From Loripinus fragilis (lineage: Eukaryota > Mollusca > Bivalvia > Lucinida > Lucinidae): DNA of 64,000 bases. The stretch is taken from positions 41,469,994 through 41,533,993 of the forward strand of contig OZ026515.1 of NCBI GenBank assembly GCA_964019695.1, written 5' to 3'. This document shows positions 13,701-28,700 of the stretch, in pieces (the first letter of the stretch is position 1; the number at the start of each line of letters is the position of its first letter). The notes beneath the pieces were generated by a model that did not search any database, was not told where the DNA came from, and saw only the letters and a list, made by a program, of their open reading frames with translations. The translations under genes and the position numbers were made by a program.

Positions 13701-16700
13701 GTTATAATAGACGTCTTTACGCTATGATACGAAATCTAGGGGTTTATCAATTTTATTGAATGACGTTATTTCACTCCCAACCGCGACGTCGGGTGATGAT
13801 TAATGTTATTTAACAATGGGCATCGACAAGGGAAACTTGTTTTTGCTGCTTTCAAACAACAAAACCGCAGACAAGTCTGCATGGCAGTGCAGCCTGATTA
13901 GCACCTTTGTTATTTACCATCTGGAAAAATGGCATCTAAACTTTATACATACATATATTTGATATTCTAGCTAGTCTATGTAGCTGACCAGGCTGGGTTG
14001 TATCTTACCTTTTCACAAACCCCAAAGATAGAATTTCTCAAGCCGTGACCGATATATTTGAGTGTTCTATATTCTCATCCCTTCAAAACTTAATGTTTTC
14101 CAAAAGCCATGACTCCCCTGTTGTGTCACGCAAGTAGCTCATTTACAACATATTAAATTTGTCTCAATTTTACTTTGTCTATAGGCCATTCAATCACCAT
14201 GGGAAACCAATGAGGAGAACTCATTAACACAAGAAACGTAGATGCTAGGAATGATGCTTTGTTTCAGTAGATTCTTTCTCACAACGGTTTGCTTTGGACC
14301 AGGTGACTTTAATTGATTAGTTTAGATTAAGATTTATGTCTTAGTTTGATTATTTACTTCTACCCAGAACTTAAATGAGCTAGCTGGCTTATATGATCAT
14401 TCTACGTGCCACACGTGTGACAAAAGAAGATTCAGGCAAGCTTGCGCATTCATACAGTCTCACCAGAACCATCGCTACATGTACAGGTATATATAAGCAT
14501 TTTATGAAAATTAATTGCTGTGAGTGTGAAAATAAGTACACTATGCTTGCATGGGTTCAAGTGATACAAAAAATGATGAAAATGAAAGTTCAAAACAATT
14601 GTAATCGTAGTCATTTTATTATATTCCAATCCTTTTGGACTTTTTTATTTGCTGCATTCATTATAAGATGGCGCTTTTGGGCATGCGAGTTTTTACACGT
14701 CCCATGAACAGACTCAATTAAGGCAAGTCTGCTGTCTTCAAATTTTGCAATTTCAGTATATTTCGAGCGGATATTTTTCAGATTCATGACTCTTTACTCC
14801 CTCTCTAGATAGAGCTTTGAGTTTTTTAATATATGGAACAGAATACCACAGATAACACAAGATAAGCTAGGTAGGTACTTTGCTTGATTGAGCTATGTTA
14901 TTGTTTATCAAAATCTTAGTCAAACTTAGCTTATCTGCAAAATAATAAATACACATCATATCATTTGTGATAAGAAAAAGAAAAAATATAATTTCATAGA
15001 TAAAATACTTATAAGAAGTTTTGAAGAAGACAAATTAAATTGAATCAACATACCTGGCCATTTTTCGTTGTTTGTCCAAGTAAGATTGTCTGAGTTTGAA
15101 TCATAGTATCCCAGGTTGTAGTAAGTTCCATCTGAAATAAGAGGAAACTCTAAGTGTACCTTGACAGTTACGATTGACTCCAACCAAATCTGATATAGTA
15201 GCGTCATATAATCGCTTGGAAAGAACAATAGCAGGAAATTTGCAAAATATGAAAGTTGTGCAAAATTGCACAACTTTCATAATTTGCATATTCCTGGAAC
15301 TATAGCAGCAAAATAGACATACCACATGCACCTGAAGACATTTAAGCACACACTTAGCTCTGCATTGGATTTGTAAACACTATTCTGGAATTTCGCTGCA
15401 TAATTGTATGTGATGGCGAATTTAGATATATATAAAGAATACCAGTGATTTAGCCATTTTGAATATCTTATAGTAGTGTAGAAAATAGCAATATTGTCGA
15501 GAAATGCGATCAAGTTTGAATCTTTTAAATGTTATTTTTCAGTGTTATTGAAGCCTTGAAGAGAACACTGAAGGGAGAGGTATGCATGTTAAAGTAAGAA
15601 AGACGGCAAAGATCACGAAACGATACAATCAAGTACCACACTTGACCCAGGATACCACATGGAAAAGTAATAAAACTTCAATAATCGTCAATAAATAAAG
15701 CCCACAGTCTATTTACAATCTTAGGTGGCTTCAGCTGCTGTCTGTTCTAAGGCAGTGGTTACGATGTTGATTTATTGTTAATTGCTGCTCCCATTGTATG
15801 TGGGGATATTTGTGTTTGGTCTTTGTTTTATTATGTTCTCCTTAGTGTCCTTTCTATTTTTGAAATCATCTCGTAGTGGAAGAGAGAGCTAGTTGCTTTA
15901 CTTTGTATAATATTCATTTATTTCCATAAGGAACAATGTTAAACACATATGATAATTTTACACTTAATTCAAAATTTCGGCCAAAGGGCTTTATCAAGAA
16001 AAGACATGCACTTCAATATTAACTACATAGTCTCTATTCCACCATTTAGACAAAAATGGTGGAACAGAGACTATGTAGAGACATTGTATATTTTCAATTT
16101 CTTTTAAAGTTAGCTAAATTTCTATCAAACATTCGTAGAACATTTTCTCTACATGCATCAATAACATTTATATTTGTTCATAATCTTGACTTTTGACAAT
16201 TTGGGGCATCTAAAAACAGAATGTCACCTAACCCAGTGCTTGGTACGTGAGAGCTAATGCAGTTTCCATTAAAGTAAGAAAGAAGGCAAAGATCAAGAAT
16301 CGATACAATCAAATACCACACCTGGCCCAGGAAACCACATTGAAAAGTTACTCTTTAACTTCATGGACTTGGAGTTTACGAGATTCGGCTGTAGATTTAA
16401 ACACTCAGTGGTTGTGGCTGCTGTCTGTTCAAAATCAGTGGTTGATATTCACAAGGTATCGTATTCTTCCTTTTGGTTTGGTAAAATAAACTTGCCCGTC
16501 ACTATAGTGTAGATTATATTTTCTTGTCCTTTGTGATCATGGGTTTCATTGTGGAACTTTGAAACTATTAGAGGGTCACTGATGAAGCCTAAATGGCCAA
16601 AACTAGCAAGTCTGGCCCAGACAATTTGCACACTCCAGTTTTAGTCCTTTGGTGCATTCTTTGCCTCCAGAGGATAACCTTTTTAAGAACATATAGGGGA

Positions 16701-19700
16701 TTATTCATTGTATATATCAAGGGGTCACTGGTTATAATTTACAATTAAAATAGTATTTTCCCCCCTGAAGATTGTCTTTGCCGTAGCAAGCAGTGTATAC
16801 CCTGACGAAATGCTGCGTAATTCATCTGGGTTTCTATTGTATGCAAAAGTATTCGTTTATGAGTCACCAGTATACATGGGATACTGAAACATGGGATCCA
16901 GTAAAATTTTCCACCGACATATCTAAATTACAAACACACTTCGATTGAAAAATAATATATAAACAGCTAGCAACAATAAATAATCTTACTGATCATTTGC
17001 TCTATCTTTGTCCATGCTATACGATCACCCTGGGAAGAAAACGCTACATTGCCCTGAAAATGTAAAGAAGATAAAAACTTTCACAATTAAAGGGAAAAAG
17101 AAAAGAGATTGTCCGCATATCAAACTCCAGAGCTGATGACTAATCCCATAAAAAAATCACAGGTTTATACAGAAATAAAAAACTGGGAATTCTGGACCTG
17201 ATTTTATTTTTCTCATTCTATCTAAAGCCATATGAGTAGCGCAGTGGCTCAGTGGCAGAGTGTAAAACTTGAGATTGAGGAAATGGGAGGCACTGTGTTG
17301 TGCCCTTGAACAAGTCACTTTATCTTCCGTTTAGTACTGATTTAACGGAGGAAGACTGGAAATAATCCCAACAGGACTGAAAATACGTTGACGTGGGTTC
17401 TTATTCGAAGTGGATAATTACCTTGTTTAAAATTGATCAGTTTATCTCTTCTTAAAAGAGGAGAGATGTTATCCATACCACTACGCATACATACGTAGTG
17501 GTATTGATAACGTCTGAGTGTCCCAGATTGAAACTGGGACGCTGGGACATTACCAATTCGTGCTACACGGCGTTTTGTACGCTGTTGTTTATAAAAACAC
17601 AAGTCAGTGCCATTCACATTGCTCATTGTTAGCAGGAGATGATTGATATAAGCAGATCAGATCCTGTCACTAGTTTGTATATCAATGTATTATTGACACA
17701 TGCTTTGTATTTTCGAAATAAAATATTGTTTAAACTAAAAGAGGATCATTTTTATAAGATGTGTAGAAGAATGCATGCGCAAAACGACACAGGATTTACA
17801 TCTTTCATGGTGTAACTGACTGACCGATGACTGGAATTTGGTTGCAGACTAGTCTGTACCTAAACAATTCTTGGTAAGAATCGGTACATACCGAGACACC
17901 TAAGAATCTTGTAGAATTCATCGCAGAGTATATTTCTTGAGTGATTTCAGAATTGGAGTAGTTGAAGTCTTCAATTTTCATTCCTCTCTCTGTGAGCCTG
18001 CAAGTAAACAAATGCTTTTAGAATCAGTTTTGGAGCCCCCAGGGGTTTTCGGGATATGGGGAGAATTGCTTTTTATTTTCAGGGAGCTGGGGAGCACTGG
18101 TAATTAGTTTTAGAGATTTGTGGAGCATACACTCGCATTGTGGTGAACATTTATATTCCACACGAAGAGTCACTTTGATAGCCATTGGATTATTTGAAGT
18201 CTGTGTTATTTTCTGGTTTATTTATTGTCTGTATTAATCAATTAATTAGGATTGATAGAGCGCTATCTCAGAAACTTAGCTTCTCGCCAAGTTTCCCTGA
18301 CTTCATGACATTTCGAATTGTTCCAAGTTTATGGTTTCAGCGAGTCGCAATATCACTTTATCTGATGGAAAACTAGTGTATCTACAGTTTATTACCCAAA
18401 GCAGGAGCTATTATAACTCTTTCCTTGCTAGCAGCGACTTTGTCCTTTGGAAACAGTTAGGACCCAGATCAGGACTGACAAAAGGTCGTTCTTGATTTGG
18501 ATCCCAACCGTTTGACACTCTGATAACGTTCCTGAAATAATATTTTAAAGCAGATAATTTTGAAAAAAAGTCAGCAGACGACAACAAAAGAATGAAAAAT
18601 TGTTCAGCATGCAAAGAGTAAATAAAAAGTAAGTGTCAAACTTTCTTTGAAATCAGGACTGACATAACGTTGATCCTGATCTGGGTCGAAGCCATTTGAC
18701 ACTCAGAGTGAACCATTCTCCAAATGTCACTTTCTTGTTTCTTTGAACATCATGGTCTTGTTAACATTGTAGAAAGATGCGTTCTTTGTATTTTTTTTAA
18801 AGAAATCAATAGCGGAATAGATCACAATTGCTATTTCCTTTTTAAATTAAATTTTAACGCAAGCTTACGTCGATATATTACCATACGTTTGTTTAACTAC
18901 ATTAACAGAGTTAATACCAGCTTGGTTTTCTGAGATGGATCAGTCCATAAGAAAATGAAACTTATCAAATATGAACAAAATCAATCTGTAAACGTGCATA
19001 TTCAGCTACCAAGAGAGCTGCCTGGGCGGATCCAGAGGGGGTGGTGTCCAGACCCCCTGGAAAATCACACATTGCTATATTTTTCCTTAGAAATACTGGT
19101 ATGGACTGAGCATGAAATTTCAAGTGCTCATGAAAGGTAAAATGGTGAAAAATAAAGATTTTTCTTTGTTTTAAACTTTCAGATGTTGTACTTATCCTGC
19201 TAATAAATGTTATAATGTCAACAATTAACATTTATGAGCAGGATAACTTTCATGCTTAGTTGTAATGAGCATGTAATAAGTTTTATAACGACTGGACCAG
19301 AAGTTGATATACCTGTCACGGTTCAAAAAGAACTTATTATGGGCTAAAAATAGCATTCATGTTTCGCCGAATTAAGTACTTACTTTTCCGAAGTCTTGTT
19401 TAATGCTAGCGCTAGGGCCCAAACGGCATCATATGCTAGCGGTGCCTCTGGGTAGCCTCCCACCTGACTCGTATCTGAAACATTCAATCGTTCATCCAAT
19501 CGCTCTTGAAATCTTTGAGCAGTCTGAAAAATACAGAATTTCACCCTTTTCATTCTGGATACCAGTAAACAGGTAGTTTGGCAAACAGTGAAGACCCAGA
19601 TGAAATGCCGCATAGGGCGGCATTTCACCAGGGTCTGCACTGTTTGCTAAGATAAAAACGAATCTTCAGGGACAGAAATACATAATTTTATACTAAAGAT

Positions 19701-22700
19701 TGACCAGCAAACTCTTAAAATACAAAATAGACAACTGAAGCCTTATTGTATGTTAAGTGCACAACAGGTGCACAACAGGTGCACTTTTTGTAACCTTAAG
19801 TTCAGACTCCACGGTAGGTTCATAAATGAGCCGTGACATGAGATTTCCAACAATGTTGTATGTGCGATCAGCAAAGCCTCAGATCAGCCTGCGCATATGC
19901 GCAGTCTGATCAGAGCCTTTGCTAGTCGCTTGAACATTCAATGACTGTTAAGCTACTGAACGAACATCATTTGGAGGTTCTAAGATTAATAGGAGGCTTC
20001 ACAGGCTCGTCTCAGTCTACACTTGTCAAAGTGTCACATTGTTGGAAATCACATGTCGTGGCTCAAATAATCCGACAAAGAAGATTTTGGTAGCTACCGC
20101 AACAGCGAGAAGCCAAGGCTCAGACAAGACTGTACATCCGCTGGTGAGTTTTTCAACCAAACCTTACTCTGACTGTAGCTCATGCAGCAGTTTCTTGGCC
20201 ACCAATCCAGCTCATTCATCGCATAATATCAATACTGTGTTATGAAGAAGAGGGAACTGTTTCATATCAATGAAATGGATCTTAAATTCAGCAAAATCGT
20301 TATTTTATCAAACCATTTTTTTAGAGTTCGATGGCCTTGACGTTTACCATTGACATACCTTTACAGTGTGCCCTGGTACATATCTGTGTTGAAGTTGAAG
20401 TGCCCTGGAACATAAACTAATTCTAGAATCTGAGTTGAAGTTGAAAAATGTCATTTTCTTAATTACAAACCATTTTAAACTGTCAAGCAAACTATTCTCT
20501 TAATAACAGTGTCGAAAAGTTTAATGAGTGTCTCATCGAAAAGCATTGCCCGATTTCTAAGTTTTGCTACAGAAAGTTTAATCCGACTGTTTTATGCGAT
20601 GAAGGAGCTGGATTGATGGCCGTGAGTCTGGTCCCAAAACAATATTGTTGAAGATAATAAGTGTAAGGGTTTTGTCATGTCATGGCGGAAAAGATTTGTG
20701 TTGTTATATACAGTAAAACCTGTCTAAAACGAACACTCTCAAAAAGATCAAAAATTGATTTTCAAGACAAATTATTGCTTTATGCAGGTCAAAAATATTG
20801 CAGAATGTAAGGGGAGCATTCTGCAATACTTTCAACCTTCATTAAGCTACCATTTGCCACTAAGACCTTTGTTTTGTTTTTTAGTGAGTGGCCGCTCAAG
20901 ACAGGTTTTACTGTAGGTTTTGGTAGAGTTCCACTTGCTTTAAGACGGAACTGTAGTAGGCATAGAAATGAAACTTGGGGTCATTTTAGATTAAGCCTGA
21001 ATACGACCAATTAAAAGTCTAGACGTTTGACAAAAGACGGTTTGACCAAGAATGACATGTTCAGTAATTTTCGTAATCTATCACAAGAAATGTCACGATA
21101 GGAACACGCGTAACAAATTATCAGTTTTAAAGATTTTGAATACGCCATACTTCTAGGGTGCTGAATATTCATGCATTCCATCCGAGTTATTGATACAAGG
21201 GTTGCTGAAGTTGGTCTCTGATCATATTGCCTCTCGGACAATAGTCAAGGTTCGTTAACTTGAAATTCAGGGAACAAAAATGTTAATTCGGAGAACTTTG
21301 AGTGGTTCGAGGTACTTCGACCTACCAGCGTTCAATGTATCGATGCTTTATTGTACGGACATGCACTTCCTCAGTAAACATCTTAAAGCGAGACATAACA
21401 AAGTAAGTAAGGGTGCACAGATCAGGAATCGATACAATCCAGTACCACACCTGACCCAGGATACCAATTGGAAAGTGACAAACTCACAGTAAACACCACA
21501 AACGAGAGCCAAGATGTCAGCCCTTTCCAAGCAGGTGACCATAAAGCACATATAAACAGACGCGCACTAAAACAAGGACCGAACACAAGAGCCTTCTTTA
21601 AACTCCAGCGGGGCTAGAAGTCTCAAATTTGGACCGAGTCTTGTCAACATCAATACTTGGCGTATGCGAGCAGTGAAGGCTTTGGCGAGTCTGTGCATTT
21701 GCGCAGACTTGTCTGAGCCTTCGTTGCTCCACAATGCGATAAGTACCACAATCTCATGCGTTGTTTTATTAATGAGCTTTTAATTCAGCCCTGTTACGCC
21801 CCCAAACTGCAGCACAGTACGATTGAAACGTCGCTGAAAAACTAAAAGAGACGTGACATCTGAGCCAAAATAACAAGCACCAGAAAGACTTTCGTGGCAA
21901 AACAGAAACCAAATTAGTAACTTCGTGTCAATTAATTCGCCCTGTCGTGATTGCATCATCAGATATAATGGACATCCTGTGTTTCTGTCAAACCAGATGA
22001 TAAGAAACGGAAACGCTAAAACGAATAAGAGCTATAACACGCCGAACCTATACATACATGGCTATACATGTATTATATAGAGACTATGAACGAGATATTT
22101 CTTTGCATTGTTTTTTCTCCTCGTAGCAGATCGTTTTTGAATTTCTTTTAAAATTTCCAGTAGATTAAGCATATGAGTTTTGGTGTAGTATCAAAATGCA
22201 AGACGGCAGTGTCAAGCCTCCTGAGCCTCAATGACGTCCCATTAACCCTTAAAGCGTCACCTATATTTTGCAGCAGACGACAATTTAAAATTTTCAAAAA
22301 TAACGAATAAGTCATGATATTTCATGAGAATCGTCTGCTGGCAGACGGATCTCATGAAATATCATACCTTATTTTTTCGAAAATTGGGAACGATGTCTCA
22401 AAATACGTCGTCTGCTGCAATTGTGATTAGCGCTTTAAGGGTTAATCGATGGGTTGGTTCCTGATGCTTGTTTTTGGTTGGGCCAACCGTGTTCAACTCA
22501 TAGTATTTTACCCTTGTCTGTGGTTGATGAGACATTTTATTTGTTTTCTCAGAATTTGTTTCATTTGATTCCATGTGATGATACATTGATTAAGTTGGGA
22601 AGCCATGAGAGCTAAACATTTTATATTTCAACAACAGCATTATATCTAGTGCATGGCGAAGAGCTGGTCGTGTCATTTTAGTGCTGTGAAACTATGAGAC

Positions 22701-25700
22701 AGTACACACAGGTAATTTACACAGAAAGGGCTATCTTAGACGGTGCTACCCTTCAGATTGCAAACATAGTCAACTATAAATGTCATACTTCAAAAGGATT
22801 GCAACAAGAGGGTGGCAATAAAGTGTAATATCTCTAGTGAAGAGGATTTGATCCAGTGCATTATAAAAACAACATGTTGACTCCACGTCTAGCGAAAACT
22901 CGAACCAGACTTGCCATTCGCCCAGTTTGATCAGGGTCTTTGCTAGGTGCCCATTTTGGTGGCTAAGCATTCGTCCTGCTGCCATCAGACTGTACAGGCT
23001 GCTCCAAGTCACTGCTGGGTGCAAAGTCAACTTTGTTTTAGGCTCATTTCTTAGTTGAGCGCACTGTCCTGAAACTCTTAATCTGGATTCAACAGGTGGT
23101 CTATGGTTCTGTTGATTATGGCTTATCATGGTCGTATTCTCTTTCCCTTGCATTTGTTCCGTAGGGACAGTTAAGCAATCTTTCAGCGTATAATTGTGAT
23201 TATTTACTTATCCATCAGTTTAAACATGTGTTTTGGGTGCTCAAAAAAACCGTCTCATTGAGACGGTTTTTAAGTTCGCACAACATATGTTTTGGTAGAG
23301 AAATAGGAAAATAATATTTTAGTTACACACTCTTATCTTGGGTCTGTGTTCATGTCTACGTTTATATACTCCTTTAACCGAATGGAATTTCCCACTCATA
23401 TCAATTGGACCAACCCATTTATATTCTTCATTTGTATTCAAATAAATGATTCTTCACGCAAACAGTGGAGACCTTGATCAGACGCCTCTTCGGCGCTTGA
23501 TCTGGGTCTGTATAAAAAGGACGCTAGACTTATAGAGTTACCATTACAAAATGCATATCTCTTGTCCCCTAGCTTCTATTGACATGATTAAGGGTTCTTT
23601 GTTAGTACCACCGATTCTAATGTTTGATTATTTCAGCAAACGGTGCATACCCATCTAGGTCCACATTGCTTGTCACAGTAGCAATACAAGACATGGCAAG
23701 TCAAACATAAACTGAATGACTGATTTCATAGGAGTGACTTCTTGTCCAGAACAGACTGCTATTTTTTATCAGATAGAACAAAACGGTAAAGAGACAGCGG
23801 GTTGAAGCAGTAAAAGAAAGCTTTCTCTTCAATAGATTCACACAAAATACATGCAAAAAGGGTTGAAACGTTCGTTTTTTCTTATTTCTTAACCAAAATA
23901 TGTTGCGGGTACTTAAAAGAACCGCCTCAGTGAGAGATGGTTCTTTTAAACACACAAACACATGTTGAAATTGATGGGTAAGAAAAATTACAAATTTACG
24001 CTCAAAAAGTCCTTAGTTGGATCTATGATGGATGTTGACCTTTTTACAATCATTTCCAGGACACTACTCACATATTCATATTGATTCTTGTTCAATTATG
24101 AGATAATAGAGCGCACTATTAAGGCCGAAGACACATGAAAAAGGACAAAAGTAATGGCTGAGACTAAGAGCAGCATCAGCAGAACACACAATCGCTTGCA
24201 GGACTAAGTCGTTTGTCGTCATCAAAGCAAATTGCACAAATTGGAAAAGAATAATTGGGCAATTAAAGTAATTAATGATAACCGAATTATTCAATCATAG
24301 CAGAAGTTGACCTTTATCAATTTATGCACAGCGTCTTCAAAAAGTACAGTGGAAAATAGTGTAGATTCAAGGATTCAGAAGGCAGAACTCAATATGGTCT
24401 GTCCAATTCATTTGCTTTAACACTGTCAGTTTTAAGCTGAATTAAATAAGCCTGCAGCCCCTTACAATCATTTTGTATTGTCCCAATATAGGATGAAAAC
24501 AAATGCAAAAGCATTGAAAACCATTACCCCAAATGTAACCAGCGATAAGATTGGTATTATGTAGCGCAGTTGAAAACTTTCGGACATTCTGCCATTGGTC
24601 AAAATTTGATAAGTTAAAAACGATGACCACCAGAGGATGGGGCCAATTTCACCAATGAATATATAGCGAAAGCATTAAAATAAATACAACTACTGGGCCT
24701 ATTTTCAAATAGTTTGGCACAAATGGTCATCTGTTGACGCTATACCAAGATTGCTCAAATAATTTGATCCGCCAAAAACATGGCTGGCTGGTCAGCTATT
24801 GATCAGATTTGATTCAGTGTTGGTTAATTTCCATTGAGGTTCTCATCCTTTTTATTTCCGGATTGCCCACTAACTAGTGTTACATATCAAACGCCCACAT
24901 ATATCCTACTAAACAGTGTCACATATCATAAACCAAATATATCCTACTAACCAGTGCCACATATCAATCGCACACATATATCCTACTAAACAGTGTCGCA
25001 TACCATAAACCAAATATATCCTACTAACCAGTGCCACATATCAAACGCACACACATATATCCTACTAAACAGTGTCACATATCATTAACCAAATATATCC
25101 TACTAACGAGTGCCACATATCAAACGCCCACAGATACCTTACTAAACAGTGTCACATATCAAAATCCAACATATATCCTACTAATCAGTGTCACATATAA
25201 AAAGCCCATATATATCCTACTAACCAATGCCACGTATCAAAAGCCCACATATATCCTACTGACCAGTGCCATATATCATAAGCCTACAGATACCCTACAA
25301 AGATACCCTACTAACCAGTGCCACATATCAAAAAACACATATATCCTACAGATCTGTGCCACATATCAAAAACCCACAGATACCCTACTAACCAGTGCCA
25401 CATATCATAAACTCCCAGATACCCTACTGACCAGCGCCACATATCAAAAACACACAAAGAGGAGCAATGTAGCCCAAATGGTAGGGTGCTGGAATCGCGA
25501 AAATGAGGTCGCCGGTTGATATTCCACTGTCGGCGCGATATTGTGCCCTTGACTAAGAGCAAGTGAGCAAGACCAGTAAATGCCACAATCACAAATCACA
25601 TATCAATCTATGGCACCATGAGGAAGACACATTAGACGACAAGCAAACAAAGACATACACAAAAAAGCAAGCATATATCTACAATAAAAGTGGACATGGG

Positions 25701-28700
25701 GCGAATTACTTTGGAAAGTAATGCATTGAATTAGCGTTACTTGCCAAAAACTGTGCATTGAATTAGCATTACCATTACTGGATTTTGAAAAAGTAATGCA
25801 TTTGATTAGCACTATTTAAGAAAGTAATGCATTATATTTAGCCTTACTTTCATTTATGTGAAACAGAATCATACATTAAAAAGCATAAAATTGTAAAGTT
25901 CACATATAAATGAATATCCCACATCAACCAATGGTTACAATGAATGTACACATTATGCACTGATTTTCGTATTTTTATCAGTTACATTTTTTTTAAATTT
26001 CACAATTTATGAAAATTGGAGGAAACACGACTCAGAAATGATTTGTTACTGTAGCAACCGCAACTCTTATTTCAAGTGATCATAATTCATTGAATATTAT
26101 GGCACTGGAAAGATCTCAATGCTTATTAGAAAGTATATTTTATGGGAAGAAAATAAATTATAAACATTTGAAGCTTCCTGCGCAAGCTTTATCTTAATCT
26201 CTTATCTCTTGTGCATGTCAACGGATTTATGACCCCAATAAATTTACCCTGTAGCAAAACTGGTCAACTAGACACACTGTCAGTGGTAAAGTGTCAAAAT
26301 GTGTGAACAGTACAATTGTGTGATAATTACCCTATTCCAATGATTGTATTGTGGCCAAAACATTGTTTCTAAAGTAATATGGAATGTTACAAAATTTGCA
26401 CCATCTTAAAAGTCATTTAATTGGCTTTAATATAATGTATAAATAAATGCACTTGTAAAGTGGGGTAAAATATCATATATTCAACACTTCCCATGTACAT
26501 TGTCACTATTCCAGTACTTATATTTCTAGTAACTGTAAGCTGTTTTGCTTTATTGATATATACTCACAACCTTTTCTACCAAGTTTCACAAATCATGTTG
26601 CATGTTCATAACCATAGTCAAAGAACAGTCTTTCCAAGCAAACAGAACAAAAGGAAATTTTAAATGGAAATAAATACAAAACTTCATACAGAATTACCCC
26701 TTTGGTTGTGGATCTAGCTCTCTACTGTACAGTTTATATCATTATGGTCAAACTTCTGTTAGACAGTAATTCAAAGTAATGCAGTGAATTTTGACAAAAT
26801 TAATGCATTGAATTAGCATTAACGTAATGCAAAAACTGGTAAATTAATCATTACCTTGAATAACTGGGAAAAAAGAATGCATTATTAATGCATTAGCATG
26901 ACCGATGAATTCGCCCCTTGTCTGAATAAAAGTAAAGCCACCATCTCTTCCTCTCTGAGATATTTGCAAATCTAGTCAGAATGATGGACCTTTTTTAACC
27001 TTTAATAACTTTATTCTCCCCGTCAACTGGTATACCGAGGGTCATCCCTCTGCATACCTTACAAACTACAAGTAATATGTTTGCTGCTATATTTGATTAT
27101 CACACTCGCACCTTTCCTGCACCACTCGTACATGTACTTAGTTGTAGGTGACCAGGTGCCATTCAGGTAGTTGCTATGTAGGGAACTTAAAATAATTGCA
27201 TTGTTTGTTTGAATGAATGTCTGTAGCACCACACGTTTAATTTTGGATGACTTGTATGGAGCTTTATTATGATACAACTTGAAGCAATATCACACACATA
27301 GCCCCCACACATAATAAGAGCAAAAAAAACAACAACAACACATTTCATATATTATATCATAGCTTAGTACTGGTTTGACCCAGAAAAACGTCCTAAATGA
27401 CTGAAATCTGTTGTCTGGGCCGTAATACACCAATGCAAATAATTAACAAAACAATCGAAGACTAACAGATCCACGAATAACACGCGTGGCATTTTAAAAA
27501 ACCCAAAGGTCCTCTACTAACCAGCGTCACATTTCAAAGAAATACAGATCCCCTACTAGCCAGTCTCAATCTATGCATCCGCATGTGCCTACTGTAGTCA
27601 GTACTGCAGGCATTTAAGAAATGAATTCAAATTTTGTCTGTTCATGCAATCATGAACACTTCGGGTCTCTTGCAAAGTAAGTGAAGCCCTTCGCTTCACG
27701 TTAACTTTGCAAGAAACCCGAAGTATTCATTATTCCATTAATAGGCCAAAAATGGATATTTTTTCTAATATTTACATTTAATATTATCTGTCAAGAATCA
27801 ATTTTTAATTTTCACTTAACTTGGCTGCTTTTCCAGATACTTTGAATTAAATCAGACATAACGGAGGGTTTGGAATAGCCAAAACGCCAAATTTCAGCGC
27901 TTAACGTCTTGGCGATACGTGTTCAACGTCACGCGAACGTCAGTAAACAAACAACGTTATTGGTTGGCGTTGACGTTGTTCCGCTCAAATGGCGCGTATG
28001 TGGGTTTGGCTTGAAGTGATTTGTTCATGAAGGCTTGAACGGCATCTCAAACGAAAAGGTTTATTTAAAGACTCACAGTGGAAATGTAAATATAAAAACA
28101 TGAACAACAATTACCCAGCATGCAAAATGTTAAACTTTCAGAATACAGGTCACAGTCATAACAGCAGATATGAAAATATATCAAATTTCTTAATGTATCG
28201 ATACATTTGCTACGTACGTCGTGCAGCATCTCAGTTGTGTATGTTTATTTGGGCTATCTAATCAGATTTTTCGTCAACTTTACTACATATTTCGTTGTAC
28301 TGCTTTTTCCCTGTCACCTCAGCCAGGCACCTAGACTGCCCTAATAGGGGGTTTAGCGATGATTGTTAAGGGTTTCTAGAAAAGGTCTGTGGCAAAGGCT
28401 ACATTTTCTAATGGCAATACCATTGTTATTATTGCTGTACAATCTTATTTATGGTAAAACATGTTTTATATCCCCTGTAACAATAAATCAGAATTCCTCT
28501 TCTAGGTTTTATTTCCATTCCAAAGGTTCATGTATAAGCCAAATCAAGAGAAAGCATACCTTGATGTTTGGTAAAAAAGGATACCAATAACAGCCTTCTT
28601 AGATACAGAGATCATTTAGAATCATGTCAACTTGGAATATGAAAAAAAACCTAGATAAAACCAAGATGCTTTCTAGTCTAGAATACTAATAGTAAAGCGC

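Larger units (their letters stand above)
15132..16989. other. Receptor intron between exons f and e
   Basis: About 1.86 kb. Perfect hairpins at 15241-15286 (GCAAAATATGAAAGTTGTGC-type arms) and 16024-16076, and three fragments of family E (about 15570-15680 and 16255-16350 forward, 15725-15905 inverted). Nothing else recognised. Confidence 0.6.
17998..19383. other. Receptor intron between exons d and c
   Basis: About 1.4 kb. Contains two fold-backs (18446-18521 and about 18650-18705), a family H fragment (19024-19104) joined to a family B fragment (19105-19300). Nothing recognised in 17998-18420 or 18720-18990. Confidence 0.55.

Noticed and set aside
14393..14707. 104-codon plus-strand ORF
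   Set aside because: No motif and antisense to the receptor intron; no conservation evidence available.
22770..23153. 127-codon minus-strand ORF as a gene
   Set aside because: No recognisable domain, no splice-supported neighbours; length is not significant in 64 kb of six-frame sequence.
24866..25459. CRISPR-like array
   Set aside because: Units are contiguous without unique spacers, diverged, and in an animal intron.
25031..25519. 162-codon open frame on the plus strand as a repeat protein
   Set aside because: It runs exactly through the 38/39-bp minisatellite; openness follows from 39-base units and the composition, there is no start context, splice link or homologous protein.
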